DNA of 52,625 nt from CAYURH01 sp964447105 (GCA_964447105.1 CAYURH010000006.1:1-52625), one strand, 5' to 3'. Counted from the stretch's first letter, positions 24,759-32,728 are shown. Translations and numbers: made by a program. Notes: generated by a model not told the origin, from the sequence alone.

Positions 24759-25400
24759 CTACGCGGAGTGCGTTCGCGCATGGTCGAAAACTTCTTTGAC
24801 TTGGCGACGCACTCTCCAGGCGGCAAGTCGGGCGGTGATATCTAGGATTTCGCCCCAGTTGTGCTGTAATGACCTTAACCTCCAGGCGTTTCTCCACTCT
24901 TCGGAGAAGCTCACATTGAGTGCCGGGTTGTCCAGCTGGTTGCCGAGCATCTCAAAGTCGGCTTCATCGCGCACCTTGCTGCCGATCAGTCGCGTGTTAA
25001 ACGCGGCGCTTAGGACCGCAAGAGCGGTCATGCGGCAGAGGTCGTCGACGGTAGACCATCTCAACGCGTCCCGTTCGGCGGTGCTGATGATGGCAGGACT
25101 CAGGTCCAAGAGACCCAGTTGCCTGCCAATGGGCTGAGCTTGCTGGGAATTACGGATGACCTTGCTGTAAGGTGCCTCAATGGAGCTATTGTTGCTTGGG
25201 CAGAAACTACGGAACAACGGCGTGGGCAGAGAGTAGGGGTCCATATTGTAGAGCAACCGATTCCGGACGTCCACTTCGAAACCCCAGTATTCGTGACCCA
25301 GGTGCTGGCTATTCGGGAGTAGAGCCGCGCAGACGATCCTGCGCCCCCTGTCGTCCACCACGGTCAGCTTATGCCATGGGTTAAACGCTGCGTCGAACAT
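24759..25400 (-). CDS. hypothetical protein, accessory gene
   Basis: 213 residues, no signal peptide or membrane segment. The N-terminal half is strand-rich (KLTVVDDRGRRIVCAALL, YWGFEVDVRNRLLYN). The C-terminal half is helical and basic (AWRVRRQVKEVFDHART). Not recognised. The ATG at 25400 lies shortly after AAGGGGG, which itself is one arm of a CCCCC-GAA-GGGGG hairpin (25410-25422), so the ribosome site may be masked. A consensus promoter lies upstream on the minus strand (25472-25500). Confidence 0.7.
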   Translation of the reverse strand: MFDAAFNPWHKLTVVDDRGRRIVCAALLPNSQHLGHEYWGFEVDVRNRLLYNMDPYSLPTPLFRSFCPSNNSSIEAPYSKVIRNSQQAQPIGRQLGLLDLSPAIISTAERDALRWSTVDDLCRMTALAVLSAAFNTRLIGSKVRDEADFEMLGNQLDNPALNVSFSEEWRNAWRLRSLQHNWGEILDITARLAAWRVRRQVKEVFDHARTHSA

Positions 25401-25471
25401 CTCGACATCCCCCTTCGGGGGTAGACTGCTGCGGTTTTTTGCGGCAGAGGCACTCCTTGCGCTTGACGTAT

Positions 25472-25500
25472 ATTGTAAAATATAAGCAACATATCTTCAA
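25472..25500 (-). promoter_or_regulatory. promoter of the 24759-25400 gene
   Basis: On the minus strand TTGAAG (25500-25495), 17 nt, TACAAT (25477-25472). The ~70-nt leader ends with a hairpin that includes the Shine-Dalgarno. Confidence 0.65.
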
Positions 25501-25511
25501 TGTTCTTAAGG

Positions 25512-25520
25512 TGGTACCAT
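25512..25520 (+). promoter_or_regulatory. extended -10 of tatD, leaderless type
   Basis: TGG-TACCAT ends 7 nt before the ATG at 25528. Confidence 0.45.
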
Positions 25521-25527
25521 AGACGTA

Positions 25528-26544
25528 ATGTTTATTGACACCCATTGTCATATCCACGAAACACAGGCTGCCACCGCGGGAACTGGCGAAACGAGCGGTT
25601 TGTGGGCGCGGTTTGGCGACCCTGACCCCAACCAGCTGGTTGCTCAGGCCGAACAGGCGGGGGTAGGCCTGATGATTTGCGTGGGCACCACGGTGGCCGA
25701 CAGTCAGCTGGCGGTAGATTTTGTGCACGACCGTCCGCAATGTTGGGCCAGTATTGGGGTGCACCCGCACGAAGCAAAGGCGGGGGATTGGCAGCAGCTG
25801 CGCGCGTTGTTAAGCGCTGACTCGGCGACGCCGTATCCGTCAGGCCTTGCTCGTGCGCAAAAGCGCGTTCGCAACACGGGAAACGTGAGCCTTCCTGATA
25901 CGGCGCCGCCAAGTCTACCGTTGCCGGGTTCGGCGCTCCCCCGCTCAACGAAGGCTTTGCTATCCCGCAGGGTGCAAAGGGCGAGATCGATTTTGCCTTT
26001 GGAGCTCGCCCGGCCTGAGACGAGCGGGGGAGCGCCGAACAAAATAGTTGCTATCGGCGAATGCGGCCTAGACTACTTTTACACCCACTCGCCCAGGGTC
26101 GATCAAATAAAAGCGCTGCGGTTTCAGATAGAACTAGCGTTGCAGCACGATCTGCCCCTTATCTTCCACGTGCGCGAAGCATTTGATGATTTTTGGCCCA
26201 TCTTCGATGACTATCACGGTATTAGGGGTGTGCTGCATAGTTTTACCGACACGCAGGCCAATCTAGACAAAGCACTTGCCCGTGGCCTATTCATAGGTGT
26301 GAATGGGATTGCTACTTTTACTAAAAACGAGGCACAGATCGCGATGTATCGTGCCATTCCGTTGCAAAATCTACTGCTTGAAACAGATGCGCCGTTCTTG
26401 ACCCCTGTGCCACTTCGTGGTAAAATGAACACGCCTGCGAATGTGCGTTTGGTGGCAGAATTTCTGTCTGAACTGCGAGGTGAAAGTCTGGCCGGACTGG
26501 CCCACGCGACCACGCATAACGCGCAGACGCTTTTTATGCCTTAA
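25528..26544 (+). CDS. tatD: TatD-family metal-dependent DNase, with in-frame insertion
   Basis: A TIM-barrel metallo-hydrolase of the TatD family, probably a 3'-5' DNase. Metal ligands are visible: DTHCHIH (His 6 and 8), GECGLDYF, FHVREAF, LHSFTD and LETDAPFL. The product is 338 residues, about 75 longer than usual. The excess lies at about residues 100-171, between the SIGVHPHEAK helix and KIVAIGECGLD, and is encoded by a DNA segment made of two palindromes (25827-26040). That part is Pro/Arg/Ser-rich and looks non-globular. Leaderless-type start. Confidence 0.9.
   Translation: MFIDTHCHIHETQAATAGTGETSGLWARFGDPDPNQLVAQAEQAGVGLMICVGTTVADSQLAVDFVHDRPQCWASIGVHPHEAKAGDWQQLRALLSADSATPYPSGLARAQKRVRNTGNVSLPDTAPPSLPLPGSALPRSTKALLSRRVQRARSILPLELARPETSGGAPNKIVAIGECGLDYFYTHSPRVDQIKALRFQIELALQHDLPLIFHVREAFDDFWPIFDDYHGIRGVLHSFTDTQANLDKALARGLFIGVNGIATFTKNEAQIAMYRAIPLQNLLLETDAPFLTPVPLRGKMNTPANVRLVAEFLSELRGESLAGLAHATTHNAQTLFMP
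25827..26040. repeat. double palindromic element inserted in frame in tatD
   Basis: Two inverted repeats in tandem. The first pairs 25828-25844 (GCCGTATC, three bulged bases, CAGG) with 25894-25904 (CCTGATACGGC). The second is a perfect 19-bp pair: GTTCGGCGCTCCCCCGCTC (25928-25946) with 26022-26040, enclosing an inner GGGCGAG/CTCGCCC stem. The reading frame stays open throughout. No such segment exists in ordinary TatD proteins, so it is read as an inserted palindromic repeat comparable to Rickettsia palindromic elements. Confidence 0.7.
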
Positions 26545-26594
26545 ACAAACACGTCAAACCAACACTCACTAACAAATAAGTGAAAGGATTTGGC

Positions 26595-26873
26595 ATGCCA
26601 ACCGCCGAAATGACCTCATCTGTCGAAAGGTTCAGCCCGGGCTATAGCCCAGACGTTGAGCCTCTTACAGCTACCATCACTCCAGAAGATACCCGTGGCT
26701 ACAAACAGCCCGACGTGGCTGCGTTGCGCCGCCAAGTGGAAGCGATTGCAGTCCCCAGCCAGCCTGCACCTCGAGAAGCGCAAACGCCCGAGAATGTGTC
26801 TGATCGTTTCACTCGAGCTGTAAGTATTGGACACAACTTGGGAGCAGTGCGCAATATCGCCCTTCTCAGTTAG
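26595..26873 (+). CDS. small hypothetical protein
   Basis: 92 residues, polar and Pro-rich in the first two thirds (SPGYSPDVEPLTATITPEDT), with a short helix-forming segment VAALRRQVEAI and a C-terminal TRAVSIGHNLGAVRNIALL. No export signal. The start at 26595 has AAAGGA 7 nt upstream; the in-frame ATG at 26580 overlaps this site. It is 9 nt before the next gene, so probably in the same operon as the 26883 gene and the cysteine desulfurase. Confidence 0.62.
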   Translation: MPTAEMTSSVERFSPGYSPDVEPLTATITPEDTRGYKQPDVAALRRQVEAIAVPSQPAPREAQTPENVSDRFTRAVSIGHNLGAVRNIALLS

Positions 26874-26882
26874 GAATATAGT

Positions 26883-27323
26883 ATGGGTTTTTTACAAAAA
26901 ATTGCCCAACTCGTAACCGGAACCGATACGACTGCCGCCCCGCGGCAGGTTAATTTTAAGACGGCTACCGTACGTGATCTTATCCGCAAAGAATCCAAAA
27001 TTGGCGCCCAACTATTTGGCCCCATACCCAAAGGTCACCGACGTGAGTTTTTTTGCCTCGATGAACACACTTGGGTGTGGTACGAAGAATGGCATGATCC
27101 TACCAGCAAGAAACTGCAGAGCATCACCACTCGCTACGAGATCCAAACAACGGGCGTGATCAAAGTCCAAGACGGCCATCCCTATCAAAACGTAGAAGGT
27201 CAGGAATTGGCCAATCTATTGACCGCCATCGAACTGTACTACGAACAAGTGATGCGCGGCGTGTATAGCTACGATCCGCATACCGGCCGACCACTGCCCA
27301 AATCTGCTACGATTAAAAAGTAA
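26883..27323 (+). CDS. conserved-looking hypothetical protein
   Basis: 146 residues, soluble. N-terminal helix GFLQKIAQLVTG, then a mixed alpha/beta domain rich in aromatics (EFFCLDEHTWVWYEEWHD) and a C-terminal helix (LANLLTAIELYYEQVM). No catalytic motif recognised. Its TAA overlaps the ATG of the cysteine desulfurase gene by one base (TAATG), so translation is coupled. This suggests a link to sulfur transfer or simply an operon position. Confidence 0.72.
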   Translation: MGFLQKIAQLVTGTDTTAAPRQVNFKTATVRDLIRKESKIGAQLFGPIPKGHRREFFCLDEHTWVWYEEWHDPTSKKLQSITTRYEIQTTGVIKVQDGHPYQNVEGQELANLLTAIELYYEQVMRGVYSYDPHTGRPLPKSATIKK

Positions 27324-28453
27324 TGATTTATCTGGATTACGCTGCGGCCACACCGCTCGATGCTCGTGTGTTGGCGGCCATGAAACCATACCTCACCAAG
27401 ACGTTTTACAATCCGTCTAGTTCGTACGTGGCGGCCAAACTGGTGCGCCAGGATCTAAATGCTGCGCGGCAGCGAGTGGCGCATTGGGTGGGGGCCAAGC
27501 CTGCGGAGATTATTTTTACTGCTGGCGCGACGGAGTCGATAAATTTGGCGATCCATGGTGTGATGCGCCTACACCCCAGTGCACACTGCGTGGTAAGCGC
27601 TATCGAACACGAAGCGGTGTTGGCCGCTGCCAGGCAGTACGACCATACGCTGGTACCAGTGAAGCCGGATGGGATTATCGACCTGGATGCGCTTAAAAAA
27701 GCAATGACTGACCATACGGCTATTATTAGTATCGGGTATGCCAACAACGAAATTGGCACCATCCAACCACTGCGTGATGTTGCCGAATTGGTGCGAGAAA
27801 CGCGCCGCTTACGCCAACTCAAAAATAACCCCATGCCTCTCTATCTGCACACCGACGCCAGCCAAGCAGCGTGCTATCTCGATGTGCACGCTGCGCGGCT
27901 GGGCGTGGATTTACTCACACTCAATGGTGGCAAAATGTATGGCCCTAAGCAAACTGGCGTATTATATATCAAATCTGGCGTGACCCTGCAGCCACAAGTG
28001 GTGGGGGGTGGGCAAGAGATGGGGTTGCGTTCTGGCACCGAAAACGTCGCTGGATATATTGGGTTGAGTGCTGCGTTGGATATCGCCCAGACTGAGCGCA
28101 AAGAAGCTATCGCCAAAGTCGGCGCCCTGCGCGACGAGCTGCAGCGTCGCATCTGCGACATGGCGCCACACACGGTGGTAAACGGCAGTACGAAAAAGCG
28201 GTTGCCCAATAATCTGCATGTTAGTTGGCCTGGCATAGATGGTGAACGTTTACTCATGCAGCTCGACGAGCGCGGCATCCTGGCCAGCACTGGTTCGGCC
28301 TGTGCCGCCAACAAAGGTACGGCTTCGCACGTGCTACAGGCGATCGGCCTTGACGACACGGCAATACAGGGGAGTTTGCGTCTGACTCTAGGGCGTGAGA
28401 CGACGCTCCAAGATGTGGAGCGGGCAGCCGAAGCGATAGTAGCCCTATTGTAG
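27323..28453 (+). CDS. cysteine desulfurase (NifS/IscS family)
   Basis: PLP enzyme that takes sulfur from cysteine and passes it on as a persulfide. The 376-residue product has YLDYAAATPLD at the start, FTAGATESINLAIHG, the His of SAIEHEAV, DASQAACY, the PLP-lysine segment LNGGKMYGPKQTG (about 203-215), RSGTENVAG and the persulfide Cys in GSACAANKGTASHVL (about 327). It lies 1.2 kb upstream of mnmA, which needs such a sulfur donor to make 2-thiouridine in tRNA, so tRNA thiolation is the likely main role (inferred). Confidence 0.92.
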   Translation: MIYLDYAAATPLDARVLAAMKPYLTKTFYNPSSSYVAAKLVRQDLNAARQRVAHWVGAKPAEIIFTAGATESINLAIHGVMRLHPSAHCVVSAIEHEAVLAAARQYDHTLVPVKPDGIIDLDALKKAMTDHTAIISIGYANNEIGTIQPLRDVAELVRETRRLRQLKNNPMPLYLHTDASQAACYLDVHAARLGVDLLTLNGGKMYGPKQTGVLYIKSGVTLQPQVVGGGQEMGLRSGTENVAGYIGLSAALDIAQTERKEAIAKVGALRDELQRRICDMAPHTVVNGSTKKRLPNNLHVSWPGIDGERLLMQLDERGILASTGSACAANKGTASHVLQAIGLDDTAIQGSLRLTLGRETTLQDVERAAEAIVALL

Positions 28454-28564
28454 TAGACGCAGGAAAGTTTGACATATAGCTTTGAAGATTGTTTTGTGAT
28501 AGTATTAGTTTGCTCAATTACTCGCGTTACAGTGAGTAATCCGACAGGCGGGAGGCGTTCGCCC

Positions 28565-28927
28565 ATGAGGGTGGCCATCATTGTATACCACGACCCCGAT
28601 GTGCTGGGGGTGCATGATCTACACCATATGGACATTGTCCGCATCTTGCAGCAGGGCGTCTCTGGGGCTATGACTTGCGATGACCCCAACGGTGAACTCG
28701 TGCCGGGGGACGTGGGAGTGCGGTTTTCCCCGACTATGGTCAACGGGCTGCTTCGGTTCGAAGTGAACGTGGACTGGCTTGCGGCCAGGGAAGCCAATCT
28801 CGGAGCGCGCGAAACCAGTCTGGGCGAGTTGCTGACAGCGGAACTGCCGACGGGTCAGCGCTTCCAGCTGGAGGTGAAACTGCTACCCGCCGATTCGCTC
28901 GTACCCAACCCCGTGGAGCCGGAGTAG
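28565..28927 (+). CDS. hypothetical protein, GC-rich accessory gene
   Basis: 120 residues, soluble, strand-rich (MRVAIIVYHDPDVLGVHD; VRFSPTMVNGLLRFEVNVDWLAA), acidic. Family not recognised. The start at 28565 follows GGGAGG with 9 nt spacing; the longer open frame from 28469 covers only the leader. The leader contains TTACTC/GAGTAA (about 28515-28536), a hairpin near the expected transcript start. A 10-bp hairpin follows the stop. It is inserted between the cysteine desulfurase and the YdcF-like gene. Confidence 0.7.
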   Translation: MRVAIIVYHDPDVLGVHDLHHMDIVRILQQGVSGAMTCDDPNGELVPGDVGVRFSPTMVNGLLRFEVNVDWLAAREANLGARETSLGELLTAELPTGQRFQLEVKLLPADSLVPNPVEPE

Positions 28928-28931
28928 CAAC

Positions 28932-28956
28932 CGGGGCGGCCTCACCGGCCGCCCCG
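28932..28956 (+). terminator. 10-bp perfect GC hairpin
   Basis: CGGGGCGGCC (28932-28941) pairs with GGCCGCCCCG (28947-28956); no U tract. Confidence 0.55.
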
Positions 28957-29004
28957 ACGTATCATTTGAGCCATAATCCATTTATTGCGATAATAGAAAG
29001 ACCA

Positions 29005-29607
29005 ATGATAAAACTTGCAGTTGTAACAAGTCTGTTTGTCGGTGCGGCTATCGCACTGATTTGGGGTGTGCAGAATTATCTCAATATCGACGATTTGCAG
29101 AACTGCTCCCAACCCGACGTGACTGTGGCGGCTTGCGCGCCAGCTGATGCTATTGTGGCTATTAGCGGGGGTGATACGCAGGCGCGTGCGAGTGAAGCGA
29201 TCAAACTGTATCAAGCCGGCTGGGCGCCCACACTGGTGTTTTCGGGTGCGGCGTTCGATACGACCGGGCCGTCCAACGCCCAAGCTATGCGTACGCAAGC
29301 AGTGAAAGATGGCGTGCCAGAAAGCGCTATCGTGATAGACAGCGCGGCTATTGATACGGTGGCCAATGCGCGCAATACGAGTAAGCTATTACTGAACGCC
29401 AAGCGTATTGTTTTGGTGACGTCGCCATATCATCAGCATCGCGCGTCGTTGGAGTTTCAGAAATTTTTTGGTGATAGCGTGACTATTGTGAACCACCCCA
29501 CCAGCACCGACAGATTGTGGCCGAGTTTTTGGTGGACTACTTTGAGCGGCTGGTGGTTGGCGCTGAGTGAGTGTGTAAAAACACTTGTGGTGGCGGTGCA
29601 ATCATGA
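29005..29607 (+). CDS. YdcF-like (DUF218) membrane-anchored protein
   Basis: 200 residues with one N-terminal membrane helix (about 3-20) and a DUF218/YdcF-type domain: DAIVAISGGDTQARASEA, LYQAGWAPTLVFSGAA, ESAIVIDSAAIDTVANARNTSKLL and RIVLVTSPYHQHRASLEF. Family members are linked to envelope polysaccharide or lipid-carrier metabolism; the substrate is unknown. The start at 29005 lies 10 nt after TGC-GATAAT. Its TGA overlaps the ATG of mnmA by 4 nt (ATGA). Confidence 0.82.
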   Translation: MIKLAVVTSLFVGAAIALIWGVQNYLNIDDLQNCSQPDVTVAACAPADAIVAISGGDTQARASEAIKLYQAGWAPTLVFSGAAFDTTGPSNAQAMRTQAVKDGVPESAIVIDSAAIDTVANARNTSKLLLNAKRIVLVTSPYHQHRASLEFQKFFGDSVTIVNHPTSTDRLWPSFWWTTLSGWWLALSECVKTLVVAVQS

Positions 29608-30776
29608 CGCACGTGTATGTTGGTATGAGTGGTGGCGTGGACAGTTCGGTGACTGCGGCGTTGTTGCAGGAACAGGGTTATCGAGTGACTGGTGTGTATA
29701 TGAAGAATTGGACACAGGATTTGCCGGGTATGATTTGCCCCTGGGCTGATGATTTGGCGGATGCGAAGCGGGTGGCGGTGCAGTTGGGTATTGATTTTAA
29801 GGTGTTTGATTTTCAGAAGGAATATAAGCAGGCGGTGGTAGATTATATGATTGCCGAATATCAGGCCGGGCGCACGCCTAATCCGGATATTATGTGCAAT
29901 CAAGAGATTAAATTTAAATTGTTTTTGCAGACGGCACTTGCGGATGGGGCGCAGATGATTGCCACGGGGCATTATGCGCGGGTATTGCATGGCGAGGATC
30001 GACCCGCACCCCTTGCGTCCAATCCAGACCCGGCCAAACCACAAAAAATGGTTCGGCCTGTTTCGCCCTACGGGTCAGAAAAGTCTGGATTGGATGCTGC
30101 AGGGCACGGGTCGGCTGACGCAATTTTGCAAACAGCGCGCGATACAGCCAAGGATCAGACGTATTTTTTGTACCGCGTCACCGAAGAGGCGTTGCAAAAA
30201 ACGTTATTCCCACTGGGTACCATGACGAAAGATAAGGTGCGTGAGCATGCCGTACGCTTGGGGTTGGTTACGGCCGCAAAGCCTGATAGCCAGGGCATAT
30301 GTTTTGTGGGTGAGGTGGGTATCAAAGAGTTTTTGAGCCAATATGTGCAAGGCGAACCTGGCGATATCATCGATAAAAAAACAGGCAACGTGATTGGCCA
30401 GCATGATGGAGCGATTTTCTATACCATCGGCCAGCGACATGGGTTGGGCGTGGGCGGGGGTCTACCGTACTACGTGGTGGGCAAAGATATGAAGCAAAAC
30501 ATCGTATATGTTACGACTGATCTCAATGACGAAAACTTATGGCAAAGTGAATTGCACCTCAATCAATTGCACTGGATCAACGCGGCGCCAGAAAAAGGCA
30601 AAAAATACCAGGTACGCACTCGCTACCGCGCGGCGTTGAGCGAATGCATGGTGCAAGAAATCAGCGCGGATAGCGTTGTGCTGGCACTCACCGACGCCCA
30701 GCGCGCTGTGACTGCCGGCCAATCGGCTGTGTTGTACGATGGTGAACGTGTGGTGGGCGGCGGGATTATAGCCTAG
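29604..30776 (+). CDS. mnmA: tRNA-specific 2-thiouridylase, with in-frame insertion
   Basis: Uses ATP and a persulfide sulfur to make 2-thiouridine at position 34 of Glu, Gln and Lys tRNAs. The 390-residue product has the P-loop GMSGGVDSS (about 7-15), the Cys-containing NPDIMCNQEIKF, ATGHYARV, AKDQTYFLY, the second catalytic Cys in DSQGICFVGE, and the C-terminal barrel GQRHGLGVGGG. Residues about 133-170 are extra, Pro/Ser/Gly-rich, and correspond exactly to a 114-nt palindrome in the DNA. The start at 29604 overlaps the previous stop (ATGA). A partner for the nearby cysteine desulfurase. Confidence 0.93.
   Translation: MTHVYVGMSGGVDSSVTAALLQEQGYRVTGVYMKNWTQDLPGMICPWADDLADAKRVAVQLGIDFKVFDFQKEYKQAVVDYMIAEYQAGRTPNPDIMCNQEIKFKLFLQTALADGAQMIATGHYARVLHGEDRPAPLASNPDPAKPQKMVRPVSPYGSEKSGLDAAGHGSADAILQTARDTAKDQTYFLYRVTEEALQKTLFPLGTMTKDKVREHAVRLGLVTAAKPDSQGICFVGEVGIKEFLSQYVQGEPGDIIDKKTGNVIGQHDGAIFYTIGQRHGLGVGGGLPYYVVGKDMKQNIVYVTTDLNDENLWQSELHLNQLHWINAAPEKGKKYQVRTRYRAALSECMVQEISADSVVLALTDAQRAVTAGQSAVLYDGERVVGGGIIA
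30000..30113. repeat. palindromic element inserted in frame in mnmA
   Basis: Outer arms CGACCCG (30000-30006) and CGGGTCG (30107-30113), middle arms TCCAATCCAGAC (30018-30029) and GTCTGGATTGGA (30083-30094), inner arms GGCCAAACC (30032-30040) and GGTTCGGCC (30050-30058, one mismatch). Total 114 nt, or 38 codons, all open. It sits in the loop between ATGHYARV and KDQTYFLY that is short in ordinary MnmA. Read as an inserted palindromic repeat. Confidence 0.75.
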
Positions 30777-30817
30777 CTTACGTTGCCGACAATTCCATCA
30801 GCCGGTATACTGCGCTT

Positions 30818-31768
30818 ATGGTAAAGAAATGGTGGGTGCAATGCGTGGCGGCAGGGTGCGGCCTGCTTTTGACTGGTGTCTTGGCGGGATTGCTGATAGC
30901 AGATATCGCTGCCCGTCAGTCGAATGAGCCCGACGTATCGACCGGTCAATCGGCCAGAAGTTACGTTGTGGTGGCAGCTGGCGATATCGCCTGCGACGCA
31001 ACTCAGGTGGTGACCCAATTTGCATGCCGGCAGGCTGACACAGCTGCTTTGGTGAAAACTATAAACCCCGACGCTGTCATTACTTTAGGCGATAATCAAT
31101 ACCCATCTGGCTCAGCGGCGTCGTATGCGAATTCGTATGACAAAGCCTGGGGTGCGTTCAAAGACAAAACTCATCCTACGCCTGGCAATCACGATTACGG
31201 TACGTCCGGTGCGGCTGGTTACTACAGTTATTTTGGCGCACAGGCCGGCGAGGCAGGCAAAGGGTACTATAGTTTTAAAGTAGGCGATTGGTTGTTTGTA
31301 GCCCTGAATTCCGAAATCGACATATCAGCCACGAGCGCGCAAATGACATGGCTTCACCAGGTGTTGACGGCCGACACTTCACCCTGTACGGCTGCGTATT
31401 GGCACAAACCGCGATTTTCGAGTGGCGGTCACGCTAGCGATGTCACGTTTGATGCGTTGTGGCGCGAGTTGTATGCCAACAAAGTTGATGTGGTGCTCAA
31501 CGGCCATTCGCATAGTTACGAACGATTTGCGCCGCAAAATCCCGATGGTGCGATCGATGCCAAACAAGGAATCACCCAATTTGTGTCAGGCATGGGTGGC
31601 TACGGTGTGGAACCGCTGCAAAACCCGTTGCCAAATACGGCAACACGTCAGAATCATGCTTTTGGTGTGCTCAAGCTTACACTTATGGCTGATCGCATGG
31701 ACTATAGTTTTGTGGCTGCCCCCAACACGCAGCAGTTCCGTGACGCGGGTACGATATATTGCCATTAA
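30818..31768 (+). CDS. exported calcineurin-like metallophosphatase
   Basis: 316 residues with an N-terminal signal or anchor helix (about 9-30). The phosphoesterase motifs are complete: AAGDIACD (about 51-58), LGDNQYPSG, PGNHDYG (about 119-125), YWHKPRFSSGGH and NGHSHSYERF (about 226). It is like the purple-acid-phosphatase branch, extracytoplasmic, and may release phosphate from external esters. ATG at 30818, 6 nt after TATACT (30806-30811): leaderless type. It begins 41 nt after mnmA. Confidence 0.87.
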   Translation: MVKKWWVQCVAAGCGLLLTGVLAGLLIADIAARQSNEPDVSTGQSARSYVVVAAGDIACDATQVVTQFACRQADTAALVKTINPDAVITLGDNQYPSGSAASYANSYDKAWGAFKDKTHPTPGNHDYGTSGAAGYYSYFGAQAGEAGKGYYSFKVGDWLFVALNSEIDISATSAQMTWLHQVLTADTSPCTAAYWHKPRFSSGGHASDVTFDALWRELYANKVDVVLNGHSHSYERFAPQNPDGAIDAKQGITQFVSGMGGYGVEPLQNPLPNTATRQNHAFGVLKLTLMADRMDYSFVAAPNTQQFRDAGTIYCH

Positions 31769-31842
31769 ATTTGTTGACATCTGACCCAAAGTATATTTAA
31801 CTTTGTTGTGTTCTAACGACCAGGGCAATCTACCGAGAGGGT

Positions 31843-32217
31843 GTGGTCCCAGTGGGCCGAGGGCGTGGGGCAAGGAAATGCCCCAACGGCATAGCCGGAT
31901 GCACTGGCGGTTGCAAGTGGTGCAGTGACGACCGGGAGACGCGGGCATCACGGTCGGCGGCATCATCTGCGCCCCAGCAGCAAGGTGGTTTTTGGAAGGG
32001 TGTTGGTGTAGCGCTTGGACTATACGGCGCCGTCAGCGGCGCGGCTGCTAGCTCTGCAAGCGCTGCCCTGCCTGGTCAACTCGATGACGCAGCGAGATAT
32101 GCCGAAAACCTTCGGAGCAACAGTCGTCAGGTTGAGAAGGACGAGGTATCTAGGGGGCTCGAGCAAGGTGACAACGATGCGAGTAATCGCTCGCGCTGGA
32201 CGAGCCAAGGGGACTAA
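31843..32217 (+). CDS. hypothetical protein with N-terminal Cys cluster
   Basis: 124 residues from GTG 31843 (GTG 31852 also possible). GAGAGG lies just upstream. The first part has C-x6-C-x3-C-x2-C (KCPNGIAGCTGGCKWCSD), a possible metal site. A Ser/Gln-rich linker, a Gly/Ala-rich hydrophobic stretch (about 50-74) and a charged C terminus follow. TTGACA at 31774-31779 could be its -35, but the -10 is weak. A perfect 14-bp hairpin follows the stop. No family recognised. Confidence 0.55.
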   Translation: MVPVGRGRGARKCPNGIAGCTGGCKWCSDDRETRASRSAASSAPQQQGGFWKGVGVALGLYGAVSGAAASSASAALPGQLDDAARYAENLRSNSRQVEKDEVSRGLEQGDNDASNRSRWTSQGD

Positions 32218-32220
32218 ATG

Positions 32221-32255
32221 CCGTAGTGCAGCCTGAAGTCAAGGCTGCACTACGG
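32221..32255 (+). terminator. 14-bp perfect hairpin after the Cys-cluster gene
   Basis: CCGTAGTGCAGCCT (32221-32234) and AGGCTGCACTACGG (32242-32255) around GAAGTCA; followed by TAAAAAAA. Confidence 0.6.
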
Positions 32256-32280
32256 TAAAAAAAGTAGTATAAAGGAAGAG

Positions 32281-32493
32281 ATGAAGAAGGCTATTGGTTC
32301 AATCTTAATTTTTTTGGGAATTGTCGTAATTGGATTTGGGGCCTGGTTGCTGATGCAAGGACGATTTTCGGAAATATTATTCTGTATTTCAGTCATTGGT
32401 TTTGGTGTTGCTTTGATAGGCAGTGGCTTTCTTGTCTATTCTGGCAGGAGTTTTTGGAAAACAATAGAAGATATGTTTTATACTCTCCCATAA
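32281..32493 (+). CDS. small two-helix membrane protein A
   Basis: 70 residues, two hydrophobic helices (about 5-25 and 32-53) and a short polar C terminus. The ATG at 32281 follows AAAGGAAGAG. It is the first of three similar AT-rich genes in a row, each starting with a pattern like IGSILI-x-LGI. Codon usage is more AT-rich than the flanking genes. Confidence 0.6.
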   Translation: MKKAIGSILIFLGIVVIGFGAWLLMQGRFSEILFCISVIGFGVALIGSGFLVYSGRSFWKTIEDMFYTLP

Positions 32494-32530
32494 ATCCTGC
32501 TGCGGCACAGAAGTTCAATAAAATAAATCT

Positions 32531-32728
32531 ATGAAAATAGTCAGAATAATCGTAGGTAGCATTCTTATAGTCGTCGGGCTCAGTCTGATCCTCTGGCTTG
32601 TAATCCAAGTAATTGAAGGAAAGATCTGGGGGTTCGCTGGGGTTTCTATCGGTGCCTTTTTTGCTATGCTTGGCATCGCCGTTATATTAGCTAAAAACGT
32701 ACGTGACGTATTTGAAAGTTTACTGTAA
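32531..32728 (+). CDS. small two-helix membrane protein B
   Basis: 65 residues with helices at about 5-27 and 33-52 and the motif GSILIVVGLSL near the start, like its neighbours A and C. No Shine-Dalgarno is clear. A paralogue by size, topology and position; function unknown. Confidence 0.52.
   Translation: MKIVRIIVGSILIVVGLSLILWLVIQVIEGKIWGFAGVSIGAFFAMLGIAVILAKNVRDVFESLL

Noticed and set aside
28469..28564. Longer N terminus of the 28565 gene
   Set aside because: This part contains the leader hairpin and the ribosome site for 28565 and has non-coding-like composition.
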